Assembly: GCA_013399015.1 (NCBI GenBank)
Contig: VWZX01004666.1
Coordinates: 660,400 to 724,399, forward strand
Source: Galbula dea
Taxonomy: Eukaryota; Chordata; Aves; Piciformes; Galbulidae
DNA: 64,000 nucleotides
Direction: 5' to 3'
Of the stretch, positions 37,401-43,900 are shown piece by piece; the first letter of the stretch is position 1; each line of letters starts with the position of its first letter. A program made the position numbers and the translations under genes. The notes below the pieces were generated by a model. The model had not been told where the DNA came from. It saw only the letters and a list, made by a program, of their open reading frames with translations, and ran no database searches.

Positions 37401-39423
37401 AACACAGTAGCTGCAAAAGAACACCTAAATAAAGCAATAGCCTTAAGCTTCTTAACACTGCAGCAGTCCTGACTTGAACAGGGAAAAGTAATCCAAAGAC
37501 TTTAGTAAAATATCCCACTGCCCTTCTGAAGATACTCTGCCAGGAGAGTGCAGTCTGCCACCAAGTAAATCCTGTAGCGCTGTTCTTCTGGCTCCCTTTC
37601 AGCAGATGAAACAGTATCATGGTTTTGTTGAAAGATGAAGCTAACTACAGGTATTTGACCTGCCAAAGTTGAAGGTCATACAAAAAATATGCAACTTATG
37701 ACAAAGAGTACTGTCAGGGAATGTCTTACTAGCACAGCACACTGCTGCCTCTAACTTTAACAGCTGGATGAGACTTCTGTTACTGAGGTCCATGTCATCT
37801 GTAAAGGTTTTAATGTTTCAGAAAGCTCACAATCCATCACATCAGATTATTTTTCTTTCTTTGTGTGTTAATCTAATAGACCATAACTCCTATGCATGTG
37901 CAGTTGGCTATACAACAGGGTAGGTCCCTGACAGCATCACAGCAGCAACTCCTCTTGTCCCTTGTTATCTGAAGTCCCTGTGTTTGAACAATACTTCATA
38001 TAGCTAAAAATCAAGAGTACTAGTTTTATTCCCTGATAACAGGGGAGAATAAGAAGGCTGCAGACAGTGAGAGGACAGCCTCTCCCAAACATTCCCATTC
38101 ACCTACTTTACCCTGCAGTATTTTTATTTCTGTGTTTATTGCCTGATTTCATTATTTAACTCTTTTTAGTTCTGAACTGGTTGACAAGAAAATAGAAGAG
38201 TTTCTTTCTTGCTTTGAAGAGAAAATCCAGCATTTAACTGAAGATGCTTTCAGCACCCAGGTAAAGCTTTTCCTTGAACTACTAAATAACACCTGCACTG
38301 GAGTATTTGGTTACACTTACCCAGCATCTTTCTGAGGGCTTTTTCTGGACAAAGAAATCTTGCCCCTGGCTCTGTTCTGCACTTGTTCTCTGCACATTTG
38401 CTCTCTGCCCAGTTACAGTTAGGTTTGAAAGCAGTGAACTACCTTGTTAATGAAATTTGGTTTTTCTTTCAACTTCAGTAACTATCATAGTAAATTAAGG
38501 TAGTTTTAAACCCTTCGAAACTTAATTGTTCTTTTTCCTATGTAGGTTACAGCTTTGATAAAACTTAAAGAATGTGAAGACTCCCATCTTGGAGAAGAAG
38601 TAGACAGGAACTGGAATGAAGTTGTGACACAGCAGTATCTCTTTGACAGGCTTGCCCGGGAGGTTGGTGGTCCCTTGGTGGTGTTTGGTGATGGAAATGG
38701 AACACTGTTGCCTTTTCCAGCAGCTTTAAATGCAAAGCATAAACAGAAGAATTTATGCTACTAGTGATTCTAAAATCACATGCTATTTTAAAAAGGTTCT
38801 TTGGCTAGTAGGATGTAGTTTGTAGAGAAATCATTTTTATGTTTAAAATGACTTGAATTGCCACTGTGCTACTTCATCCTCATTCCTGTGGGTTTCAGAT
38901 TGAAGCTCTGAAGTCTGTTACCAAAACAGATCTGGTTACCTGGTTCCAAGCTCACAGGAGCAGCGAGAGGAAAGTGCTCAGCGTACACGTGAGTGTTCAT
39001 CAGCTCTATGGTGCCAACCTCTGAAATGCCAGAGGTTGAGCCTAGGAGGAGCTCTGGAATCTTAACTTTTCCTTTAGTGGTTATCCACATTACTGTTCAT
39101 ATTTGCTACATTTTTAATATTGTTATTTCAGTTGCATTTAAGTATCTGTATTTGTCAGTAGATGAACACTGACATCCAAATTGTAGGTTAGAGCCACATT
39201 TCTTTGTTGGTGACCTTTTTTCCAGGTGGTTGGCTATGGAAAACATGAAGGGGACTCAGAGGTTACAGCTCTCTCAGAAGTACAGAATTCTTCATCTAGT
39301 GAAATACCTCATCTTACTCTCTTGCCCCCATCTTCTTTGATGACTAATGTTACTTCCATCAAGGACATCAAAGCTTACACATCAACTCTGAATGTTCTCC
39401 CTTACCATAAAATATTAAAATAA
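13064..39423 (+). CDS. NRDC: NRDC (nardilysin), complete coding region in 31 exons
   Basis: Nardilysin is an M16 (insulinase-family) zinc endopeptidase that cleaves at dibasic sites. It also binds HB-EGF, promotes ectodomain shedding with ADAM proteases, and is reported in nucleus and mitochondria. The 31 exons sum to 3486 bases, giving 1161 residues. Order: basic leader (1-50), conserved segment with PSDPKQYR, a long Asp/Glu domain (about 145-210) unique to nardilysin within M16, the inverted zinc motif HFLEH (243-247) with third ligand Glu324, then the remaining M16 domains to ...LPYHKILK. In-frame ATGs occur at 13064 and 13214 (Met51); I start at the first because the human protein also has a basic leader ahead of MPGRNKA. 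One intron (13) has a GC donor. The catalytic residues appear intact, so the gene looks functional. Confidence 0.95.
13411..18048 (+). other. NRDC intron 1 (4.6 kb)
   Basis: It holds a CR1 fragment at 13803-13867 and a short CA run near 17460-17470. Long open frames at 14284-14724 (+), 16732-17154 (-) and 17175-17741 (-, 188 codons) have no domain I recognise. No exon or RNA gene can be supported. Confidence 0.7.
13803..13867 (+). repeat. CR1 LINE 3'-end fragment
   Basis: ggttgatagttggacttgat, gatcttagaggtctcttcc and tatgtgattctgta match the CR1 terminus. It lies in NRDC intron 1 in the sense direction. Confidence 0.8.
18049..18361 (+). CDS. NRDC: NRDC coding exon 2 (acidic domain)
   Basis: It encodes residues 116-220. 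It opens with YIKLQNGLCALLISDLN, then runs into about 65 residues dominated by Asp, Glu and Ser, containing SGAEIED. The family uses this acidic stretch for protein contacts, including HB-EGF and polyamine binding. The GA-rich codons also create a Ser-rich antisense open frame at 18100-18285, which is a shadow. The donor is cag|gtatgt in phase 0; the next intron is only 188 bases. Confidence 0.94.
18550..18631 (+). CDS. NRDC: NRDC coding exon 3 (zinc motif HFLEH)
   Basis: It encodes residues 221-248: SAAALCVAVGSF, then DLPGLAHFLEH. His243 and His247 are the zinc ligands and Glu246 the catalytic base of the inverted HxxEH motif. The acceptor is ccctag|tct and the donor cac a|gtatgt. Nothing is seen in the following 600-base intron. 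Confidence 0.96.
19232..19385 (+). CDS. NRDC: NRDC coding exon 4
   Basis: It encodes residues 248-299: VFMGSLKYPDENGFDAFLKK, then HGGSDNASTDCERT and KYFKEALDR, almost identical to mammalian nardilysin. A gtt-triplet run directly precedes the ccag acceptor. The following 1.1-kb intron holds nothing recognisable. Confidence 0.96.
20511..20584 (+). CDS. NRDC: NRDC coding exon 5
   Basis: It encodes residues 299-324: WAQFFIHPLMIRDAIDREVE and AVDS. Glu317 is the conserved first Glu. The third zinc ligand Glu324 is split, its first base being the last base of this exon. The following 1.4-kb intron (20585-21961) holds no feature I recognise. Confidence 0.95.
21962..22057 (+). CDS. NRDC: NRDC coding exon 6
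   Basis: It encodes residues 324-356: completes Glu324, then YQLARPSDANRKEMLFGSLA and RPGHPMKKFFW. The acceptor is aacag|ag and the donor g|gtaagt. The intron that follows (912 bases) contains only chance open frames. Confidence 0.95.
22970..23092 (+). CDS. NRDC: NRDC coding exon 7
   Basis: It encodes residues 356-397: GNADTLKHEPKMNNIDTYTR, then LRDFWQRHYSAHYMTLVVQS. The acceptor is tttacag|gt and the donor aaa g|gtaact. The 1.3-kb intron that follows carries a CR1 fragment. Confidence 0.95.
23340..23453 (+). repeat. CR1 LINE fragment, end of ORF2
   Basis: cactggaacaggttgcccaa, gaggttgtggaagccccatc and ggctggatggggctctgggc are the CR1 segment whose translation reads HWNRLPKEVVEAPSLKVFKA. 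It lies in NRDC intron 7, sense direction. The frame is only a remnant and stops at once downstream. Confidence 0.85.
24392..24449 (+). CDS. NRDC: NRDC coding exon 8
   Basis: It encodes residues 397-416: ETLDTLEKWVTEIFSEIPN. The acceptor is attag|aa and the donor aa|gtaaga. The 937-base intron after it contains a TTTG run near 24835 and no exon. Confidence 0.94.
25387..25460 (+). CDS. NRDC: NRDC coding exon 9
   Basis: It encodes residues 416-441: GLPKPSFGHLTQPFDTPEFH and KLYR. The acceptor is the less common tttaag|t. The intron after it is 186 bases. Confidence 0.93.
25647..25716 (+). CDS. NRDC: NRDC coding exon 10
   Basis: It encodes residues 441-464: VVPIRKVHSLSITWALPPQE and QYYR. The acceptor is gttcag|tt and the donor ag|gtatgg. 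A 393-base intron without features follows. Confidence 0.94.
26110..26187 (+). CDS. NRDC: NRDC coding exon 11
   Basis: It encodes residues 464-490: VKPLHYISWLVGHEGKGSVL and SFLRK. The donor is aa|gtaggt; reading on would meet a TAG at once, which fixes this boundary. A 418-base intron without features follows. Confidence 0.94.
26606..26726 (+). CDS. NRDC: NRDC coding exon 12
   Basis: It encodes residues 490-530: FWALALYGGNGETGFEQNST, then YSIFSISVTLTDEGYKHFYE. It ends in phase 0 at gag|gtatca. The intron after it is only 78 bases. Confidence 0.95.
26805..26863 (+). CDS. NRDC: NRDC coding exon 13 (GC donor)
   Basis: It encodes residues 531-550: VAHIVFQYVKMLQKRGPDKR. The exon must end in the split Arg codon aaa ag, because exon 14 enters with a single base g before ata tgg. 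The bases after the exon are gcaagt, so intron 13 (26864-27444) has a GC-AG boundary. The nearby gt at 26867 would break the frame. Confidence 0.92.
27445..27499 (+). CDS. NRDC: NRDC coding exon 14
   Basis: It encodes residues 550-568: IWEEIQKIEANEFHYQEQ. The acceptor is ttacag|g and the donor cag|gtattc in phase 0. The following 1.2-kb intron contains a CR1 copy. Confidence 0.94.
27763..27996 (+). repeat. CR1 LINE fragment, 3' end
   Basis: ggtttaggctggatatcag, cattggaatggcctgcccag, ccctggaggtttttaagat and finally gggttggacttgatgatctt with tccaaccc and attctgtgattt give a near-continuous CR1 3' end of about 230 bases. It is in NRDC intron 14, sense direction. Confidence 0.9.
28716..28820 (+). 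CDS. NRDC: NRDC coding exon 15
   Basis: It encodes residues 569-603: TDPVDYVESLCENMQLF, then QKEDFLTGDQLLFEYKPE. Phase 0 at both ends (ttacag|aca, gag|gtaaac). The next intron is 272 bases. Confidence 0.95.
29093..29216 (+). CDS. NRDC: NRDC coding exon 16
   Basis: It encodes residues 604-645: IIADALDQLSPQRANLVLLS, then AANEGQCHLKERWFGTQYSV. The acceptor is ttgtag|atc and the donor gaa g|gtaaaa. Nothing recognised in the 520-base intron after it. Confidence 0.94.
29737..29823 (+). CDS. NRDC: NRDC coding exon 17
   Basis: It encodes residues 645-674: DIDKYWSDLWASDFELNQDL, then HLPEENKYI. The acceptor is aatag|at and the donor ata g|gtaagg. The 581-base intron after it has no features. Confidence 0.94.
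30405..30524 (+). CDS. NRDC: NRDC coding exon 18
   Basis: It encodes residues 674-714: ATDFALKVADCPETEYPVKT, then LSTQQGCLWYKKDDKFKIPK. The acceptor is gttag|cc and the donor aaa g|gtaaat. The 719-base intron after it has no features. Confidence 0.95.
31244..31295 (+). CDS. NRDC: NRDC coding exon 19
   Basis: It encodes residues 714-731: GYVRFHLISPLIQQSAE. It is preceded by a C8 tract in ccccag and ends at aa|gtgagg. The 942-base intron that follows has no features. Confidence 0.93.
32238..32388 (+). CDS. NRDC: NRDC coding exon 20
   Basis: It encodes residues 731-781: NIVLFDTFVNILSHNLGEPA, then YEADVAQLEYKLVAGEHGLV and IRVKGFNHKLP. It is a highly conserved part of the second M16 half. The acceptor is tccag|c and the donor cct|gtaagt. 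The frame continues into the intron for 27 codons by chance. A 1.1-kb featureless intron follows. Confidence 0.96.
33517..33644 (+). CDS. NRDC: NRDC coding exon 21
   Basis: It encodes residues 782-824: LLFQLIIDYLSDFSFTPAVF, then EMITEQLKKTYFNILIKPET and LA. The acceptor is ttacag|ctg and the donor aa|gtgagt. The next intron is 232 bases. Confidence 0.96.
33877..34039 (+). CDS. NRDC: NRDC coding exon 22
   Basis: It encodes residues 824-878: DVRLLILEHGRWSMIDKYQT, then LMNGLSIESLSSFVKAFKSQ and LFVEGLVQGNFTSR. The acceptor is ttgcag|g and the donor aga|gtaagt. The 1.2-kb intron that follows has no features. Confidence 0.96.
35252..35283 (+). CDS. NRDC: NRDC coding exon 23 (micro-exon-like, 32 bases)
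   Basis: It encodes residues 879-889: EAKDFLNYVVQ with the last codon split. It is the shortest exon of the gene, supported by phase on both sides and by the matching segment of mammalian nardilysin. The acceptor is cctag|gaa and the donor ca|gtgagt. Confidence 0.9.
35576..35714 (+). CDS. NRDC: NRDC coding exon 24
   Basis: It encodes residues 889-935: KLQFAPLAHPCPVQFRVVDL, then PNTHLLCKVKTLNRGDANSE and VTVYYQ. The acceptor is tacag|a and the donor cag|gtaatg. A 472-base intron follows with a T-run near 36001. Confidence 0.95.
36187..36234 (+). CDS. NRDC: NRDC coding exon 25
   Basis: It encodes residues 936-951: SGARNLREYTLMELLV, phase 0 on both sides. The acceptor is tttttag|tca; a second AG four bases on would shift the frame. 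Confidence 0.94.
36500..36552 (+). CDS. NRDC: NRDC coding exon 26
   Basis: It encodes residues 952-969: MHMEEPCFDFLRTKQTLG with the Gly codon split at gg|gtgagt. A 554-base intron follows. Confidence 0.95.
37107..37190 (+). CDS. NRDC: NRDC coding exon 27
   Basis: It encodes residues 969-997: YHVYPTCRNTSGILGFSVTV, then ATQATKYN. The acceptor is an AAG (ttttaag|c) preceded by an unusually pure C9-T13 pyrimidine tract at 37082-37103. The 979-base intron after it has no features. Confidence 0.95.
38170..38260 (+). CDS. NRDC: NRDC coding exon 28
   Basis: It encodes residues 997-1027: SELVDKKIEEFLSCFEEKIQ, then HLTEDAFSTQ. The acceptor is tttttag|t and the donor cag|gtaaag in phase 0. Confidence 0.95.
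38546..38662 (+). CDS. NRDC: NRDC coding exon 29
   Basis: It encodes residues 1028-1066: VTALIKLKECEDSHLGEEVD, then RNWNEVVTQQYLFDRLARE. The donor gag|gttggt is a poor match to consensus. The frame stays open into the intron to a TAG at 38762-38764, so a retained-intron product would have a different C-terminus. Confidence 0.94.
38899..38988 (+). CDS. NRDC: NRDC coding exon 30
   Basis: It encodes residues 1067-1096: IEALKSVTKTDLVTWFQAHR, then SSERKVLSVH. Phase 0 on both sides (tttcag|att, cac|gtgagt). Confidence 0.95.
39226..39423 (+). CDS. NRDC: NRDC last coding exon (31)
   Basis: It encodes residues 1097-1161: VVGYGKHEGDSEVTALSEVQ and onward to TLNVLPYHKILK, then TAA at 39421-39423. The middle is Ser/Thr-rich and variable; the last 20 residues are well conserved. 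Confidence 0.95.
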   Translation: MVGYGKHEGDSEVTALSEVQNSSSSEIPHLTLLPPSSLMTNVTSIKDIKAYTSTLNVLPYHKILK

Positions 39424-39496
39424 AAGTGACATCTTGCCCTGCAGCGATGTGTAATGCAGGTGTTTTCTGCAACGTAAACATGACAAGCTTATTTTT

Positions 39497-39502
39497 AATA
39501 AA
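39497..39502 (+). terminator. NRDC polyadenylation signal
   Basis: AATAAA lies 74 bases after the stop, followed by G/T-rich aaggtgtcc. A second AATAAA lies at 39564-39569. A 3' UTR of roughly 100-170 bases would be short. Confidence 0.6.
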
Positions 39503-40219
39503 ACAAACTGTAGTCTTAGCTGGGATGAAGGTGTCCAGATACATCCTGAGGAAACTTTCCTCAAATAAAATTTCCAGCCAACTTTTCTCATGAATGTCCC
39601 AGGATGATTAAGAATGGGCACAGCCCCCACTGTAGCTGGAGTCAGGCCAGCACAACTAGAAAGATGCCACGTTCTCCTCTCCAGCGGTCTGAAGTTGGGG
39701 GGTTGCACCTTTTGTTCCAGCTGACTTGTGCATCGTTCCTGCAGTACTCCAGCAGTTCCAGCTCCTCAGAGAATGTATTCCACAGTTCTCCTGGAGGAGT
39801 TGGAGTGGGGAAAAAAAATCCCTAGGGCTTCAATCCACACTGGGTTTTTTGTTTGTTTTTGTATAGATGTAATGTAGGCAAAATTGAGATGAAATCAGAT
39901 AAAAGCTAGATTCAACTGCAGAAGGGAAAGTACTTTGACTGCTGCATGTAGCTACTTACTTGAGTAGAATTTGACTTCAAGCAAAAGCCTAGAAGTGCAG
40001 ATTCCTAAAGCCCTGGTGAGTTTTTCTACTGAAGCCAAGACTGGATCTAGATTCCAGGAAACTTCTGCTGTGGGTGTTGGAAATTCTGCTCCTTTTGCTA
40101 GTTGATTAACTAGTTTAAGAAGTAGGGTTGGCTGCAAAGATTCCAGTTGGAAAAAAAATACAATATTTTGCATAGAAACAATTGATCATCACTCAACTAA
40201 AAAGGTCTTCCTTCAAAGG

Positions 40220-40225
40220 TTTATT
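40220..40225 (-). terminator. OSBPL9 polyadenylation signal
   Basis: TTTATT on the plus strand is AATAAA on the minus strand. It lies about 670 bases beyond the OSBPL9 stop and is followed on the minus strand by T/G-rich sequence. It bounds a plausible 3' UTR at about 40200-40893. Confidence 0.55.
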
Positions 40226-40893
40226 ATGAAATAAATAAAAAGTCCATAAGAGAAGTTTGAAAAATCTATTTTATGAGGCTTTAAGATGCATTGAGTAGAA
40301 TTATCTATGGTTACATTGTTCATCTCAAAATAACAAAGTTATTTTGGGCAAGACACTGAAATGCCAAAAGATTTGATTATCATACAGGTGGAAGATAACA
40401 TTTACATAGCATTTTCTAACAAATTGTCCCATCAAAGGAATCCTCATGTTTACTCTTAGCAAACATTAGCTAGATTTAAATGATGTCTTGCATTTTGTTT
40501 CTCATTTTTTAAATATGTAGGACTCAGGACTATTACGCAACTGATACCAATGCCATGGCCTTCACAGTGGTTATACAACGTCTATATGCTCCATGGCCCA
40601 GACTCTCCATGCTTTAGAGCATCAGTAGCAGGGCCCCAACAGCCTGCTTTTGAAGCCTGAATACACTACCAGTATAGTGCAGTCCAGTATAAGTTACTGC
40701 ACAGCCAAGACGTTTCTGGTTTCGTTATTTGCTGATCTGTATCAGTAAGTCCAGTATCCCTGAGATAGGAACCACTGTAGTTGGAGGGCTCGGGTTCTCC
40801 GAACGGTACGTACGTGATAACCGATGACTCTCTTGGTATCAGATGTAAACTTTGCAAAGCCAAGGCTTGACTGCTTTCTGGTTTATAACCCAC

Positions 40894-40968
40894 TTAATGT
40901 TTCCCAGCAGCGAGTCGTTTCAGCAGCGGCTCATCGTAAACCCAGCATTCTCCATCTTCGTGGAATAA
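40894..40968 (-). CDS. OSBPL9: OSBPL9 last coding exon
   Basis: It encodes LFHEDGECWVYDEPLLKRLA and AGKH, then TAA (40896-40894). Phase 0 at the acceptor tttcag|tta. The intron upstream is 102 bases. Confidence 0.95.
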   Translation of the reverse strand, partial: LFHEDGECWVYDEPLLKRLAAGKH

Positions 40969-43900
40969 CTGAAAGAAAGGAATAGACAGGTGTAAGCTTT
41001 TTATGACTCAGTTAGAAAGCAACAAATGCTGCAGGTTAGAGGGCATTTACACTGTTCCAATAAAGCTCACCCTTGTTTCCCATGAGGTCTCATTCTCCTT
41101 TCTGGCTCTGGCTTCAGCTCTTTGCCTTTCTTCAAGCGCGTGCTTTGCAGCGGTGGCTGCATCGATGTCTCTAATTTTTAAGTTGTAGGTTACATCTTTC
41201 CATAAGCTTAAAAAAGAAATTTGAATGGAAACTGCTTTAGAGAAGTGAAGTGCTACAAGACTCTAGAAACATTACTGGCTATTAGTCATTGATACTTGTT
41301 TGAATTAAGGTAGGCCTCACTTCATCCAAAGGGCAGAAGAAAACCCACTGTATGTTAAACCACAACTGCACTGCCCTAGTGCCAGGGAGTGAGTAGGCTG
41401 CAGTGAGGCATTCTGGACCTCCCTGGAACATTCGGTCCTGATGAAGCTCTGACCACAAATTAGAGGTCTCCTCTTCACCCTTAATGCTCCAGCCTGCCTC
41501 TATCTTAGCACTGTCCTGTAGCAAAGGCTCATGAAGAGCAGAGGTGACCATGCAGTGAATGGATTAAGTGTACCGTGAGCCAGATTGTGAACTCCAAATT
41601 TGAGTCTTAACTAAGAAAAAAAAATAAATCTTTCTTTGCCCTCTCAAAGTCCTTACCAGCGAGACTCAAAGTCGTCTTGGTCCTCCAATTTCCTTACCTT
41701 CTTCTTAATTGTAGGCATTTTCTTGGTATCTATAAAGACAGTGTTCTCCTAGAGAGTAAGAAGAAAAACAAAAAAATCAGTTATTGATGTAGACTTAAAA
41801 TTTCTATACCCTCCCACTCTAGTACACTGATTGTCCAGAAATACATGGGAAAAGCTATCACTCTTCAGATCCTGTTCTTGCTATAATAATCAGGTTTCTT
41901 TGAGAATAAAGTAAATTCAGGACTTGTATCCTAAATTCACCATTCTTGTGATAATTTGGGCAACTTTATAGGAGTTCCCAACTATTAATGTTTGTTAAAA
42001 AGCCCCAAAAAACCAAACAAACATACTGCCCCCCCCCTTTTTAAGCATGATCTTTCATTTCTGATGAAAAGAAAAGAAACAAGCAAGCTGCTTTACCCCT
42101 GTTGCGTATTTTGCGTACATGATGCCATTCCATTCTCCTTCAATTGAGCAGAAGGGTTTCTTGTCATTGGGAGAACTAAATAGAAAGAAACAGTCATTTC
42201 TCAGTTGCATTACAGTAGCTAGAAGACACTAAAGGATCACAACTTTAGCCTTGCCACTGCAGAGTCTGTTTTATATCAGCCCTTAAAATGTCCATCACTG
42301 ATACAGTAAAGATGAGGTTCCATTTACAAGCGAGAAGTTCAACTGGACAAACCTTAAAGGGAAGTCTTGCCTTAGGGCTGTATCTGCAGTTAGCGTTTAA
42401 GAAACTAGTTACAGGTGATTTAGAGTGGCAAGTTTCAGCTTAAAAAGGTTTCACAAACTCAAAAGCTTCTTCCCTGGACTACCGGGAAACACACACACAC
42501 TAGTTTACAAATGACAGCTATTGATGGGCATCAAGAAGCGATTTAAAATAAGTGAAAATCTTCACTTTGTCAGTATCACTTACTGACATTACAGCAGATC
42601 TCCAAATAAAGAGAATCTCCACTACATTTTCTGCTCTGGGCATATGCCCAGGGTCTAACAAAAATCCACTAGACTGCAGGAGTAAATACATAGGCAAAGT
42701 CTGCAGCAGAGCTTTTGTGAGACGCTGTGAACAGCAGTTTTACAAGGCTTGCTTCAGTGTTATTTTGGTTTTGAGAAATAATGATGAAGAAATTGTAATT
42801 GAGACATGAAAATTTAAAATTCCTTTTGGTCTTCAGCTGAAAATGTCTTAGAGCAGGCCCATGCAGATTTCTTTCCACAAACCTGGGCTATAAAATGGCA
42901 TCCCACAACAGGTAATCATGAGCTAAGTTACTTGGTTTAGGAGTTCCAGCTTTTTACACTCCTCACTGTCTTGAAAAAACAGCCTTTACGTAGAGAGAAA
43001 AAGAGATTAACTGAGGAAACCTGCTTACTAAATTTCAGCTGTAATCCTGTGCTTCTTTCCTCCATAAAATGGTTTTGTGTGGAAGACGATGGAAGCGTTA
43101 TAACCTGTCTTGGAACAACTAATACTGCATTCTCCACCAAGTTCTATCCATGGCACAGTGAGAATCGACCTGCAATTATAAATATATGTATTATTTCTAA
43201 CCTTTTAACTGATAAATACTAAGCATTAAATACTACACAGCATTAAAATACCAAACAGAGCATTTACTTGCCTTCCATAACCATTAGGAAAGGTCAAAAT
43301 ATAGTGTTCATCATAATCCAGGCATGTGACACACCCTTCAAAGAAAAATAAAAATGCATTTTAAAAACATAAAGCAACACCTTCACAAAACTTTCCATAA
43401 TGATCTCCTGAAATAATTGACTAAAACCAGGTATCATAAGAGGGAAAGCTGAAGAGCTTCATTTTCTTTAGATGCTGAGAATGCCTAGCTTCTAGAGAAG
43501 GCAGGGGTTGATGTGAAGGTTGGGCTGATGTGAAAAACAGGGCCCTAAATGATTTGAGCACACAGCATGCAGAAGGCATCACTAATTCCAAGACACACAA
43601 GCTCAAATGACATGAAGCCAAACATTCCTTGTGTGTAACAGAACGACTTCCAATAATTTCTGAAAACATTCTAGTTGCAGAAGGTGAATTTCTGTTGTTC
43701 AGTTTACACATACATACCTTGCCCTATGTTATGAACCCCAATAGACATTCCTAAGAATTTGGACTTGGTCCATATGTGAGCATTGAACTGTATCCTCTTG
43801 TTAAAACACTCGGCGTAAAATGCTGAAACTGAAGAAAAAGGCATTAAAAATAGCAGCACAAGTCATTCATATTATTGTTTCCAAATTCATTCATCAGGAG

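Larger units (their letters stand above)
39424..40893. other. tail-to-tail interval: NRDC and OSBPL9 3' UTRs
   Basis: The two stop codons are 1.47 kb apart on opposite strands. NRDC signals lie at 39497 and 39564 (+), the OSBPL9 signal at 40220-40225 (-). The roughly 0.65 kb between them has no gene; open frames at 39604-39825 and 39952-40173 look like chance. Confidence 0.75.
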
